This document shows, piece by piece, positions 1-8,106 of a stretch of DNA of 64,000 bases. The stretch lies in the IMG/VR virus record IMGVR_UViG_3300017598_000441, positions 1-64,000 of that record; one strand, given 5' to 3'. The position numbers and the translations under genes were made by a program. The DNA comes from a virus. Numbering within the stretch: the first letter of the stretch is position 1; each line of letters starts with the position of its first letter. A model generated the notes under the pieces. The model had not been told where the DNA came from. It was given only the letters and a program-made list of their open reading frames with translations, and searched no databases.

Positions 1-1
1 A

Positions 2-361
2 AAAGCATTAGAGTACAACGTTAAACTAGCGAGCAAAATAGATAATGAAATGGGCGACTTCAAGTATATAAGAAGAAGAAGCCAACTAGCTGAAAGTTAT
101 TATCACGGAACTTTAATCACATACAGAACCCTAGAGGCTTTGACAGGTCTTAATATATCGGAAGTTTTTACCCTTGCCAAATCTTTGATTTCAAAAGGTT
201 ATATAAATTTATGGAAAGTTATAAAGAAGTATAATATTCCTGTACTATCCGATGTTAAGACTTTAGCCTCTCAGCTAGGGATACATTCGTATTGCTATTC
301 GCAAAACGGTATGTTAGTGGCAGTTATGGGCACTGGTGTTAGAATCCTTAAAAGGAATTAA
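2..361 (+). CDS. Hypothetical protein, 5' end cut by the window
   Basis: The frame is open to the left edge: 16 sense codons precede the first in-frame ATG (at 50), so the true start is probably outside the window and 119 residues are visible. I do not recognise the family. The visible part has a basic patch (IRRRS), then a stretch with the spacing of a helix-turn-helix (TYRTLEALTGLNISEVF...LISKGYI), which is only a weak hint of nucleic-acid binding. It ends at 361, followed by about 150 bases with a promoter. The large terminase is missing from the window and could lie upstream, but nothing here looks like its ATPase or nuclease motifs. Confidence 0.6.
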   Translation, partial: KALEYNVKLASKIDNEMGDFKYIRRRSQLAESYYHGTLITYRTLEALTGLNISEVFTLAKSLISKGYINLWKVIKKYNIPVLSDVKTLASQLGIHSYCYSQNGMLVAVMGTGVRILKRN

Positions 362-461
362 CTCTAAGGTTTTTACTATTTCATTAAATATCTTTTATTT
401 ATCCGATAATCTACAGGGAGAGCTGTATCAAACAATTAACTTAAAATACTAGAAAAATAAT

Positions 462-493
462 TTTGGTTAATAACAAAACTTTTTGTATCTTTA
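462..493 (+). promoter_or_regulatory. Promoter with palindromic -33 region
   Basis: TTTG at 462-465, a 20-base spacer, and TATCTTTA at 486-493. The -33 region is TTTTGGTTAATAACAAAA, a partial palindrome shared with the replication-gene promoters. It drives the small genes from 517. The rest of 362-516 shows nothing else I can support. Confidence 0.75.
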
Positions 494-516
494 CAGAGTA
501 AAATAAAAACAAACTT

Positions 517-771
517 ATGACTACTAGGAAAGGTAGAGGGAAAAGAAAGCTTACAGAATTTGAACTGGGAGCCAACTACAGTGTAACTTGGGACTATAAG
601 AAGTATTATGTATGTAAACTTATAAAAGTTACTGCCAAGGGATATAATCTACTGATATTACAAGAGGACAGATGCCTACTACCTAACCACCTATATAAGG
701 CTAAAAATAATTCAGATAAACTTAAATTTTGGGTGCACGCTTATATGCACTCTACACCATTAAAAACTTAG
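517..771 (+). CDS. Hypothetical basic small protein
   Basis: 84 residues, family not recognised. The N-terminus is strongly basic (TTRKGRGKRK), then a compact, probably beta-rich region follows. It is the first gene after the promoter at 462-493 and the head of a run of overlapping small genes, the usual place for early host-takeover or accessory factors in phages. That role is inferred from position only. Confidence 0.7.
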   Translation: MTTRKGRGKRKLTEFELGANYSVTWDYKKYYVCKLIKVTAKGYNLLILQEDRCLLPNHLYKAKNNSDKLKFWVHAYMHSTPLKT

Positions 772-775
772 ATAT

Positions 776-910
776 ATGCAAAAGTACTACCCAGAGGAGG
801 AAAGCCTCCTAGAAATTGTGGAGAACGTAAACACTCCAGAAAACGTGAGAGACCAAGCTCAGAAATCCTTGGATAAAATAAACGCAGAAAGAGAAGCAAA
901 TGGACATTAA
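776..910 (+). CDS. Hypothetical acidic 44-residue protein
   Basis: A short ORF (ATG at 776, TAA at 908-910) between two convincing small genes. It starts 4 bases after the previous stop and overlaps the next start (ATG at 900) by 11 bases, which is the packing expected of a real gene. The protein is acidic and predicted helical (EEESLLEIVENVNTPENV...). No function can be assigned. Confidence 0.5.
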   Translation: MQKYYPEEESLLEIVENVNTPENVRDQAQKSLDKINAEREANGH

Positions 911-1139
911 AACAACAACACCCGAAATAGTAGCTGTAGACCTAGAGGAGTGGTTTGCAGCTACTGCAGAAGCAAATGGACAACATACCTCTGTAGGCTA
1001 TGATAAGATATGTGCTACAAAAGCGGCAAATGTAGCAAGAGATAGCCACCCTATGTATATAGGAGAATTAAACCCTAACTGGAAATTCTGGGACGATGTG
1101 ATAACAGCAATAAACAAAGATGAAACACAAGAACAGTAA
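900..1139 (+). CDS. Hypothetical small protein
   Basis: 79 residues, acidic N-terminal half, with tryptophans near the C-terminus (NPNWKFWDDVITAI). It overlaps the genes on both sides by 11 and 20 bases, so it is probably translationally coupled within this early small-gene run. No family recognised. Confidence 0.6.
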   Translation: MDIKTTTPEIVAVDLEEWFAATAEANGQHTSVGYDKICATKAANVARDSHPMYIGELNPNWKFWDDVITAINKDETQEQ

Positions 1140-1347
1140 ATGCTTAGGTTGTGGTAAGGATACGAAGTCCAAAAAGGCTATAGCTGTATCTAACCTAAAA
1201 AATGTTCTGGTATGCAAGAGATGCAATACCGACCTTATAAACTATGGACAACTAAACTATGGACAACTACTTTTAAAAGTAGTAGGAAAGAGAGGTGACT
1301 TTTTAGTTGTAGTTGCGGTGGATAGGGAACGGAGAGGTAATTTTTAA
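1120..1347 (+). CDS. Small zinc-ribbon protein
   Basis: 75 residues with two cysteine knuckles, CLGC (residues 9-12) and CKRC (about 32-35), spaced as in a zinc ribbon. The C-terminal part is basic. Small zinc ribbons are common phage modulators of transcription or other host proteins, but nothing identifies a partner here. The DNA has a local duplication (aactatggacaa twice near 1241-1266) that repeats NYGQL in the protein. Confidence 0.6.
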   Translation: MKHKNSKCLGCGKDTKSKKAIAVSNLKNVLVCKRCNTDLINYGQLNYGQLLLKVVGKRGDFLVVVAVDRERRGNF

Positions 1348-1367
1348 AATCAAACAAATAATATTTT

Positions 1368-1550
1368 ATGAAACTGGCAAGAACAAAAAAAGTAAGATTA
1401 TTGGTAGGGTGTAGAGTCTGGTGCTCTGGTTTCGGTATAGTAAGTAGAGCTAAAGGTATGTACAGCGGTGGATACACAATATGGATGTTTGGAATTAAAT
1501 ACATTGTAGGATTAGAGATAGAACATTCTTGGGGAGACTTTGATAATTGA
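1368..1550 (+). CDS. Hypothetical small basic protein
   Basis: 60 residues, N-terminus basic (KLARTKKVRLL), then a Gly/Trp-rich part resembling a small beta barrel (VGCRVWCSGFGIVSRAKGMYSGGYTIWMFG). It is the last gene of the left small-gene run before the structural block. No function assignable. Confidence 0.5.
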   Translation: MKLARTKKVRLLVGCRVWCSGFGIVSRAKGMYSGGYTIWMFGIKYIVGLEIEHSWGDFDN

Positions 1551-1612
1551 CTACTAATCCAACACTCACTAGGAGGTAAGTTTTTACACATAATACCTTA
1601 CAGCCCCTAAAA

Positions 1613-1644
1613 TTTGTAACACACCATTAATTTATGTACCTTTG
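1613..1644 (+). promoter_or_regulatory. Late-type promoter for portal gene
   Basis: TTTG at 1613-1616, 20-base spacer, TACCTTTG at 1637-1644. It lacks the palindromic -33 region of the early class. It precedes the first structural gene (1689). Confidence 0.7.
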
Positions 1645-1670
1645 TGCAAGTCTTATAGTTAGGCTTGCAC
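1644..1670 (+). promoter_or_regulatory. Hairpin at 5' end of the portal transcript
   Basis: GTGCAAG (1644-1650) pairs with CTTGCAC (1664-1670) and is followed by TTTTATTATA. The stem begins at the end of the -7 box, so it sits at or just after the expected transcription start. It could protect the 5' end or act as a weak attenuator. Confidence 0.5.
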
Positions 1671-1688
1671 TTTTATTATACCTAAGAT

Positions 1689-4046
1689 ATGTTTGAAAAA
1701 ATAAAGAAGAAAATACACGAATTTACTAAAACTCCAGAGGTTCAAGTAAAACCTGTGGATACCAAACAAGTAGATAAGCAGAATTTCGAGACTTCACCCA
1801 AAGGGGGGAAAAGAGAAACTGCACCTAGTGAATTAATAAGCTACGGAGGTATTCTTAGAGAAAGTTCAATATCTCCAGACTATCCTGTTGAGTATGTAAA
1901 AGCTATTCGACACCTTTGTATGTGGAATCCAGACTTTTCCTTAGCGTTGGAGAATGTGGTTACTCTATCCAACACACCTTTTGAAATAACCATACCAGAG
2001 GGAGGTAAGAAAAGCTTAGTAAAAGAGTTGTATGAGATAGGGGATTCTTGGTATAAAAACTCGGGAGGAATAAACTCCCTAAGAAACGACTTGCTTACTC
2101 AATTAGTAATTACAGGGGCAATATCCGCTGAGATAGTACCAAACAGTAAATTAGATGGGGTCAGTAAGACTGTGATGGTATCTACTGAGAATATTGTTTT
2201 TAAGTATGATAGAGAGGAAGAGGAGTATATGCCTTATCAAACTAATAGAGGTACTGAGGATATAAAACTAAATACCAACACTTACAAATATTCTGCTTTT
2301 AGGAGACTTTCGGAGAAACCTTATGCAGTCCCTATGTTTTTATCTGCCTTGGATAACACGGCTATAGAGAAGGATATGGTATCTAGTATAAGGGAGGTTG
2401 TAAAAACTTTAGGTCTAGCAGGATTTATGGAAGTACTACTATCCGCACCCCCTAAGAGACCTGCAAAAGGAGGTAAACCTGCAGAGACCCAAAAAGAATA
2501 CTCTATGAGATTATCTGGGCTACTTATGGAAGCTGAGACTGAGATAAAGAAAGGTTTAGGTAATGGTTACATGATTGGTTTTGAAGGTCAGCATAAGTTT
2601 GAGATGAAGGCGACTAATGCTAACATGGGGGGAGCAGAAAAACTTATGCAAATCAATACGGAGATGAAACACGCAGGTTTGAAACAATCTCCATCTTTGT
2701 TAGGTAGAAACTATAGTACTACTGAGACCTTAGGTAGGGTAGTATTAACTATTTTGACATCACAAGTACAGAACTACCAACAGACGGTAGATAAGTTCTT
2801 ATCCGAAGCCTATTCACTACATTTAGAATTAAAAACAGGTAAAAGGTATAAGGTTAAGGTAACTAGCCAGAAACCTATGATTAATGATGAGGAATCCGAC
2901 CAGAATGCCTTTTCTACTAAAATAGACAATCACATAAAGTTATATAATCAAGGTATAATTAGCCAAGAGCAGTTTGCACAAGGTGTAGGTTATGTATCTG
3001 CACATTTGCCAGAACCTATAGCCGAAGAAATACCTAAAGCAGAATCTAAAGTGGAGGTAAAGCAAAACAGTCTGGTGGCTATGTACAACTCTAAATTTGA
3101 AAATTACCCAGACTTTAAGTTTTACTATGATAAAGCAGAAAACTCTAAAAAGTATATACAAGACTTCGAGGACGAAAAAGATAAGTTGATATTCAAAGAG
3201 CTTACTAAATACCTAAAAGCTACGCACAAAAACTACGATAAAGCACTAGACTCTGTAATAAGAGAATTAGCTAAAACACTATCTAAAGGTAAGAACACGG
3301 AGGCTATAACACTCAATAAAGTTTATCTTACTCTGTTTGGAAATTGGGAATCTAGCTTTTCTGTACCCCAAGTAGAGATAACAAAAGAACGTGTACAGAA
3401 CTCCTATAAACTTTTCAGAACAGATAAAGGTATATTCAATGTAAAGAAAAAAGGTAGTAAAGTTCCAGAGGCAGTTTTCAACACCACGGACTTTAGGACT
3501 ATAGCCTATATGCAAGATATGGATGCAGTATATTTAGGTAAATTCATATCAGATGACCACACTATTAAACAGATAACTAGATTTGTCCAAGAGACATTTT
3601 TAGAAGATGCTAATGCCTTGCGTAGTAATGCAGCAATAGATAAGTTCACAAAACAGTTTAAAGGGGTGTTGAAAGGTGTCAGTTGGAAGATTGACCAAGT
3701 ACTAGCCACCACGGTAAGCAGAATGAGGTATAATGCCAGTATGTTATATTATTCGCAAGCTAAAGTGGTAAACTATACTAGACTAGGTATTTCAGATAGG
3801 TTGCAATGTAGATACTGTGCTAGTATGGATGGAAAAACTTTTAAGGTATCAATACCTGTAAAACGTATTAAGAAAAATGTACAAACTAGCGTGGAGAGTG
3901 TAAAAGAGGTGCAACCGTTTATAACAACAGTATTTCCAGACCCCGCAGATGTAGAAGCTCTAACCAGTGCAGAATTACAAGCAAAAGGAGTAGAAGCTGT
4001 ACCCTCCCACCCACATTGTAGATGTACGAATGTGGCTGATATATAA
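1689..4046 (+). CDS. Portal protein fused to a MuF-type minor head domain
   Basis: 785 residues. Residues about 45-460 read as a phage portal (the dodecameric DNA gate of the head): an N-terminal wing with NPDFSLALENVVTLSNTPFEI, a central clip/stem and an elongated helix region. The C-terminal third ends in a Mu gpF-like (SPP1 gp7-like) domain: an LATTVSRMRYNASMLYYSQA helix, CRYC at 707-710, a SMDGK turn and the terminal PHCRC at 775-779, the Cys/His pattern typical of that family. Portal and MuF are usually separate adjacent genes, so this is a fusion. The protease-scaffold gene follows, as expected. Portal identity is inferred from overall pattern and position; the MuF end is the firmer part. 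Confidence 0.85.
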   Translation: MFEKIKKKIHEFTKTPEVQVKPVDTKQVDKQNFETSPKGGKRETAPSELISYGGILRESSISPDYPVEYVKAIRHLCMWNPDFSLALENVVTLSNTPFEITIPEGGKKSLVKELYEIGDSWYKNSGGINSLRNDLLTQLVITGAISAEIVPNSKLDGVSKTVMVSTENIVFKYDREEEEYMPYQTNRGTEDIKLNTNTYKYSAFRRLSEKPYAVPMFLSALDNTAIEKDMVSSIREVVKTLGLAGFMEVLLSAPPKRPAKGGKPAETQKEYSMRLSGLLMEAETEIKKGLGNGYMIGFEGQHKFEMKATNANMGGAEKLMQINTEMKHAGLKQSPSLLGRNYSTTETLGRVVLTILTSQVQNYQQTVDKFLSEAYSLHLELKTGKRYKVKVTSQKPMINDEESDQNAFSTKIDNHIKLYNQGIISQEQFAQGVGYVSAHLPEPIAEEIPKAESKVEVKQNSLVAMYNSKFENYPDFKFYYDKAENSKKYIQDFEDEKDKLIFKELTKYLKATHKNYDKALDSVIRELAKTLSKGKNTEAITLNKVYLTLFGNWESSFSVPQVEITKERVQNSYKLFRTDKGIFNVKKKGSKVPEAVFNTTDFRTIAYMQDMDAVYLGKFISDDHTIKQITRFVQETFLEDANALRSNAAIDKFTKQFKGVLKGVSWKIDQVLATTVSRMRYNASMLYYSQAKVVNYTRLGISDRLQCRYCASMDGKTFKVSIPVKRIKKNVQTSVESVKEVQPFITTVFPDPADVEALTSAELQAKGVEAVPSHPHCRCTNVADI

Positions 4047-4051
4047 GATAT

Positions 4052-4083
4052 TTTGGAAAATCCAAATTAATGTACTACATTTG
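4052..4083 (+). promoter_or_regulatory. Late-type promoter for protease-scaffold gene
   Basis: TTTG at 4052-4055, 20-base spacer, TACATTTG at 4076-4083. A TTTGGA...TCCAAA inverted repeat covers the -33 box and may be an operator. Confidence 0.7.
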
Positions 4084-4101
4084 TAAAAAATTGCTAAAAC
4101 T

Positions 4102-5766
4102 ATGAAAGGATATAAATATAGGTCTATTTTAGAATATACTGCATCTACAGGAGAATTAAGTGTAAAAAATACTATTCGTATTGACAATGCAGGCAGAGGT
4201 ATGAAAATACCTAACCAAGAATCTTATGAAGTTATGCGAGAACAATACGCAGCAACTATGGGAAGTAAAATTAATTTTGCAGGTACTTTGCAAGATGGTT
4301 CGGCTGAGGAGAATACACCAAAAGACGAAGACTTTGTAAGAGTACCTTTTAGGTTACTTTCAGCAGCTATTGTAGGAGCAGGTACATGGAGAGCTACGGA
4401 TTTCCGTAATGAGAAGGTACTAAAAGCATCTAGAAAACTTCTGGACAGACAACCTGTTTATAAAAATCATAGTACATATACTATAGACAACGCAATAGGT
4501 ATTATTACAAAACCTGTTTGGCAAGATAGTTACCAAGACGATAAAGGTAATACTATTCCTGCAGGAATAAATGGGGTTGTAAATATAGATATGAAAATTG
4601 CTCCAAAGATTGCAAGAAATGTAGTTACTGGGGCTATACATTCTGAATCTGTTTCAGTTATGTTTGACTGGAAACCATCTCACGAATTTGAGGATGAGTG
4701 GGGTTTCTACGATAATTTAGGTAAGGTGGTAGATAAAAAAATGGTGACTAGGCAAGTTACCAAAATACATGACTACTTTGAATCAAGCTTAGTATTCTTA
4801 GGAGCTGACCCCTACGCAAAGAAACTAGATGAAGATGGTAAAATAATAAACCCAGACTCTACAGCTATCTACGATGATGACAATGTTTTCAGCAAAGAGA
4901 GCTATACAAAAAAAGAATCTTGGAACGCATCTTGCTCAGTAGATGGTAAGGTTTGCGTATTTAATGACGAACTCAAATTTTTCAAATCATTTTCAAAACC
5001 AAAAAGCATGGACCCAAAAGTAATGGTAGCACTGGTAGCCTTATTAGGCTTGGCAGAAAACACACAAATAACAGAAGAACATATAGCTAAATTAAAACTA
5101 TCGGACACCTCCGAAGAGGAAGGTGGGGGAAGCAAAGAATTACTTGAAAAGGTAGCTGAATTTGCAAAGGTAGCACTAGGGGATGAAAACACCTCCGACA
5201 ATGAAGCGATTGAGATAATGCTAAACAAAGGCAAAATTATCACAGAGGAGCAAGAAACTACTGCAAAAAAGGATTTGGAAGCCTTTACAAAAGAATTGGA
5301 AGATTTGAAAGCAAGAGCTGAAAAATCTACTGAGGATTTTGCAACGTTAGAAGCTGAAAATGCAGAATTAAAAGAATCTTTCGGTAAGTCTGAAAAAACT
5401 GTTGAAACTTTAACCTCAGATAAAGTTGCACTAGATGCAAAAATTGCTGAGTTAGAGCCAGAAGCAGAAGTAGGTAGAAACTACACAGACAAAAAGAAAG
5501 AAGAGGTTATCTCACTCTACAAACTTGCAACAGGCGAAAACGCAGATGAGGCTGTATTAGGTCTTATGGGCAAAGCCAATAGTGAGGAACTTAACGGACT
5601 TCTTAAACAATATGTATCGAAAGCTACAGAACGTTTTGGAGGTAAATGCAGTAGCTGTGATTCTACTGAGTTTGTATTCCAAAGTTCTGTAGTAGAAGAG
5701 GTAGAAACACATTCAGATAAAATAAATACTTTTGCAGCATTTCGTGAGAGATTTGTAGAAGACTAA
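4102..5766 (+). CDS. Prohead protease fused to scaffolding protein
   Basis: 554 residues. The N-terminal ~260 residues look like a head maturation protease: a YKNHST segment (His123) and a GAIHSESVSV segment (Ser181 or Ser183) fit the His/Ser arrangement of phage prohead serine proteases. After about residue 300 the chain becomes acidic and helical with a long heptad-rich coiled coil (about 375-465), as in scaffolds. A CSSC knuckle lies near residue 513. Protease-scaffold fusions are known in HK97-like heads; the protease cleaves its own scaffold after assembly. It lies between portal and capsid, the usual order, has its own promoter at 4052-4083 and ends at a very strong hairpin. No alternative seems better. 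Confidence 0.8.
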   Translation: MKGYKYRSILEYTASTGELSVKNTIRIDNAGRGMKIPNQESYEVMREQYAATMGSKINFAGTLQDGSAEENTPKDEDFVRVPFRLLSAAIVGAGTWRATDFRNEKVLKASRKLLDRQPVYKNHSTYTIDNAIGIITKPVWQDSYQDDKGNTIPAGINGVVNIDMKIAPKIARNVVTGAIHSESVSVMFDWKPSHEFEDEWGFYDNLGKVVDKKMVTRQVTKIHDYFESSLVFLGADPYAKKLDEDGKIINPDSTAIYDDDNVFSKESYTKKESWNASCSVDGKVCVFNDELKFFKSFSKPKSMDPKVMVALVALLGLAENTQITEEHIAKLKLSDTSEEEGGGSKELLEKVAEFAKVALGDENTSDNEAIEIMLNKGKIITEEQETTAKKDLEAFTKELEDLKARAEKSTEDFATLEAENAELKESFGKSEKTVETLTSDKVALDAKIAELEPEAEVGRNYTDKKKEEVISLYKLATGENADEAVLGLMGKANSEELNGLLKQYVSKATERFGGKCSSCDSTEFVFQSSVVEEVETHSDKINTFAAFRERFVED

Positions 5767-5770
5767 TATA

Positions 5771-5826
5771 AAAAATATGTTAATTTCCAAATAATAGATA
5801 AGATTTTTGGAAATTAACATATTTTT
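5771..5826 (+). terminator. Long perfect hairpin terminator
   Basis: A perfect 21-bp inverted repeat (5771-5791 with 5806-5826), 14-base loop, ending in a T run, immediately after the protease-scaffold stop. Its right arm also contains the TTTG -33 element of the next promoter. Confidence 0.85.
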
Positions 5827-5836
5827 TATACCTTTG
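5806..5836 (+). promoter_or_regulatory. Late promoter for decoration and capsid genes
   Basis: TTTG at 5806-5809, 19-base spacer, TACCTTTG at 5829-5836. The -33 element lies inside the right arm of the terminator hairpin. It separates the highly expressed capsid genes from upstream transcription. Confidence 0.7.
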
Positions 5837-5866
5837 TAAAAATTATAATCTTAAAAACCCAAAATT

Positions 5867-6319
5867 ATGGCAAAGCCTCCATACAATTTTATGCACGAAT
5901 TAGGTTTCGGTGCTACGACTGTTGTAAGTATTGATGATAGTCAAGGTTCAGTAGATGTTTCTTTCACTATTAATGAAGAAGTGCCTCTTGGAACCCCTGT
6001 AAAAGTTACGGGAGATAATACAGTAGGAAAAGTAACAGCTGCAACAGATATGCCGATTGGCATTGTGCTTAACACCGAAACAAAATCGGATAGAATTATA
6101 GCTGTTGTAAAAACTCAATTCATGGCAATCAAAAGAGCTGAGGCTACTGGAGGTGCTGTTGTTGCAGGAGACAAACTCAATGCTGTAGAATTAAACGCTA
6201 CGTCTGAACTCTTCAAATACAATACTGCAGGTACTAATAAGTCTGCGGTTGCCCTAGTTGGAGGTGCTGACACAGAAGAAATTATAGTAGGTGTTCTTAA
6301 AAGCTCTTACGCAGTATAA
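5867..6319 (+). CDS. Probable capsid decoration protein
   Basis: 150 residues, beta-rich with many Val/Thr/Gly (VDVSFTINEEVPLGTPVKVTGDNTVGKV, PIGIVLNTETKSDR, AGDKLNAVELNATSELFKY). The pattern 'property value is set, then aged to a new value' fits small head decoration/stabilisation proteins (DUF2190- or lambda gpD-position proteins) that bind the outside of the HK97 shell. It sits directly before the major capsid gene under a dedicated strong promoter. The assignment rests on position, size and composition. Confidence 0.65.
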   Translation: MAKPPYNFMHELGFGATTVVSIDDSQGSVDVSFTINEEVPLGTPVKVTGDNTVGKVTAATDMPIGIVLNTETKSDRIIAVVKTQFMAIKRAEATGGAVVAGDKLNAVELNATSELFKYNTAGTNKSAVALVGGADTEEIIVGVLKSSYAV

Positions 6320-6343
6320 ACCTCAAAACTGAAAAACCGAATT

Positions 6344-7564
6344 ATGAAAGACTTTAAAGAAATCCAAAAGAACGCAGAGGAGTTCTCAAAGGAGATTAAA
6401 AACAACGGAGGTAGAGCGTATAAGCAAAGCTTCCAAACGGAGCAACACGCAACACTTAGAAATAAGTTGGCAGCGGATGTTGAAACTGTAGTAGAGAGCT
6501 ACCGTTCTTTACGCAAAGGAGACAAAGATAATGCACCTATAATGATGAACTTCGGTGACTTCATTAAAGAGACTTATGGTTTCGAGACTACTCCGAAAGG
6601 AGGTTTTGACCAGTATCTTCTTGCATTAGGAATCAACCCTAAGCACCACTCTATTCAGCACTTGACTTCTATGTCTGATGCACGTAAAGCAGGAATCTGG
6701 TTAGTTCCCGAAGTTATCACAGAAGCAGTAAGATTAGGTATGGAGGCGAACAGTCTTGCAAACTTAATTACTGGTGTGAAAAGTATCACTAGCCCAACCC
6801 TTGATGTTCCGCATATCAACATGGCAGATTCTATGCCTAAGCGAATGGGAGAGGCTGAGAGATTTTCTAGAGGTTCTATTTCTTACGGAAATAAACAAGT
6901 AACTTCTGAAAAAATTGGCATGGGTATTTCTATCTCGGACGAGGTTAGAAAATACACTTCTATTGATTTACTTGCTGCAGAACTTGAAGATGTAGGACGT
7001 TGGATTAATATAGGCAAAAACGCATTCCTTATTGAAGTTCTATTGAACGGAGAACAGGCAAGTGGAGATTATGCTGCACCTACTGTAGGAGTTGGAACTA
7101 TAGGTTCATTTGCGTATAAAGATTTGAAGCGTGTTATTACTCGCATGAAGAATCTACAGCGTGCTCCACAAAGTATGTTATCTAGTGAAGATACTGAAAT
7201 TGATATTTCTTTACTTCCAGAGATTGTAGGCCTTTTAGGAGGAGTTCAACTTTTAGGGTTAAACCCACAAAAATCTGACCCTAGAGTCCTTAACACTTAT
7301 TCGCACGGTCTTATGAGTGAGGACCAGTTAATGATGATTGATAACCGAGCTTCTGTTCAACAATTATCTGTAGCACCTTTAGCTATTGAGAATGAGAGAG
7401 ATGCAAGCCGTCAAGTAAACAATCTTTACATCTCGGAAACATTAGGCTATTACAAACTTAAAAGAGATGCTTCGGTAATCTTAGACAAGTCTTTGGATTT
7501 TGCTGCAAATGGGTTCCCAGAGTATATGAACTTAGCTAAATTTCAGTTAAATAAATTCAAGTAA
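6344..7564 (+). CDS. Major capsid protein (HK97 fold)
   Basis: 406 residues. An N-terminal charged, helical region (KDFKEIQKNAEEFSKEIKNN... to about 110) is probably a delta domain or arm. The core has classic HK97-type features: an N-arm to E-loop region (ITSPTLDVPHINMADSMPKRMGEAERFSRGSISYGNKQVTSEKIGMGISISDEV), a spine helix, and a C-terminal P-domain/A-loop (DDQLMMIDNRASVQQLSVAPLAIENERDASRQVNNLYISETLGYYKLKRDASVIL). The length suits a T=7 or larger head. It follows the decoration gene and shares its promoter. Codon use looks cleaner and richer in T-ending codons than in neighbours, fitting high expression. Confidence 0.85.
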   Translation: MKDFKEIQKNAEEFSKEIKNNGGRAYKQSFQTEQHATLRNKLAADVETVVESYRSLRKGDKDNAPIMMNFGDFIKETYGFETTPKGGFDQYLLALGINPKHHSIQHLTSMSDARKAGIWLVPEVITEAVRLGMEANSLANLITGVKSITSPTLDVPHINMADSMPKRMGEAERFSRGSISYGNKQVTSEKIGMGISISDEVRKYTSIDLLAAELEDVGRWINIGKNAFLIEVLLNGEQASGDYAAPTVGVGTIGSFAYKDLKRVITRMKNLQRAPQSMLSSEDTEIDISLLPEIVGLLGGVQLLGLNPQKSDPRVLNTYSHGLMSEDQLMMIDNRASVQQLSVAPLAIENERDASRQVNNLYISETLGYYKLKRDASVILDKSLDFAANGFPEYMNLAKFQLNKFK

Positions 7565-7591
7565 GATATTTAATTTCTTAAAACGTAACAA

Positions 7592-8026
7592 ATGAAAAAA
7601 GTATATGTAAAACTTAGAGATGCAGGCGGTTCTTTTACCGATGCCTCTCTAGGTATTAAATTAGGTGGAGCTGAAAATGTTCCTGTACTAACTGAGAAAA
7701 CCAACAGGATTGAGCACGCTATCAGATACAGAGCTTTGTTAGAAGTTGATGAGAAGCAGGCTAAATCTGAGATTGCAGCTGCAGAAAAGGTAAGAAAAGC
7801 CAATAATAAAGTTGCAAAAAAAGCTGTGAAGAGTACAGATAAAAAAGCTGAGGAACCTACTAAGGAGACAAAAGCTGAGGATTCTGGAAATATAGTTGCT
7901 AACCTATTGGAGGAGGGTAATTACCAAAAAATGTGGGATTATGCTAAAGAGTGTGGTGAAACATACAAAAAGAACCCTTCAAAAGAGGATTTGGAAAAAT
8001 TCCTAACCAGTAAACTTGAAAAGTAA
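7592..8026 (+). CDS. Hypothetical structural-block protein
   Basis: 144 residues in three parts: a short beta-rich N-terminus (KVYVKLRDAGGSFTDASLGIKLGGAENVPVLTE), a Lys/Ala/Glu-rich low-complexity linker (about 60-105), and a helical C-terminus (LLEEGNYQKMWDYAKECGETY). The layout recalls small head-associated or tail-completion proteins next to capsid genes; I cannot name the family. It is co-transcribed with the capsid gene and ends at a terminator. Confidence 0.6.
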   Translation: MKKVYVKLRDAGGSFTDASLGIKLGGAENVPVLTEKTNRIEHAIRYRALLEVDEKQAKSEIAAAEKVRKANNKVAKKAVKSTDKKAEEPTKETKAEDSGNIVANLLEEGNYQKMWDYAKECGETYKKNPSKEDLEKFLTSKLEK

Positions 8027-8054
8027 GCATTTATAAACTACTCTTGAAATTAAA

Positions 8055-8094
8055 AAATGCCCTGCTAGGCTAACAGTCTGGGCAGGGCATTTTT
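8055..8094 (+). terminator. Rho-independent terminator after head genes
   Basis: AAATGCCCTGC (8055-8065) pairs with GCAGGGCATTT (8082-8092), followed by T residues. It ends the capsid transcript. Confidence 0.9.
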
Positions 8095-8106
8095 ACATTA
8101 AAAAAT

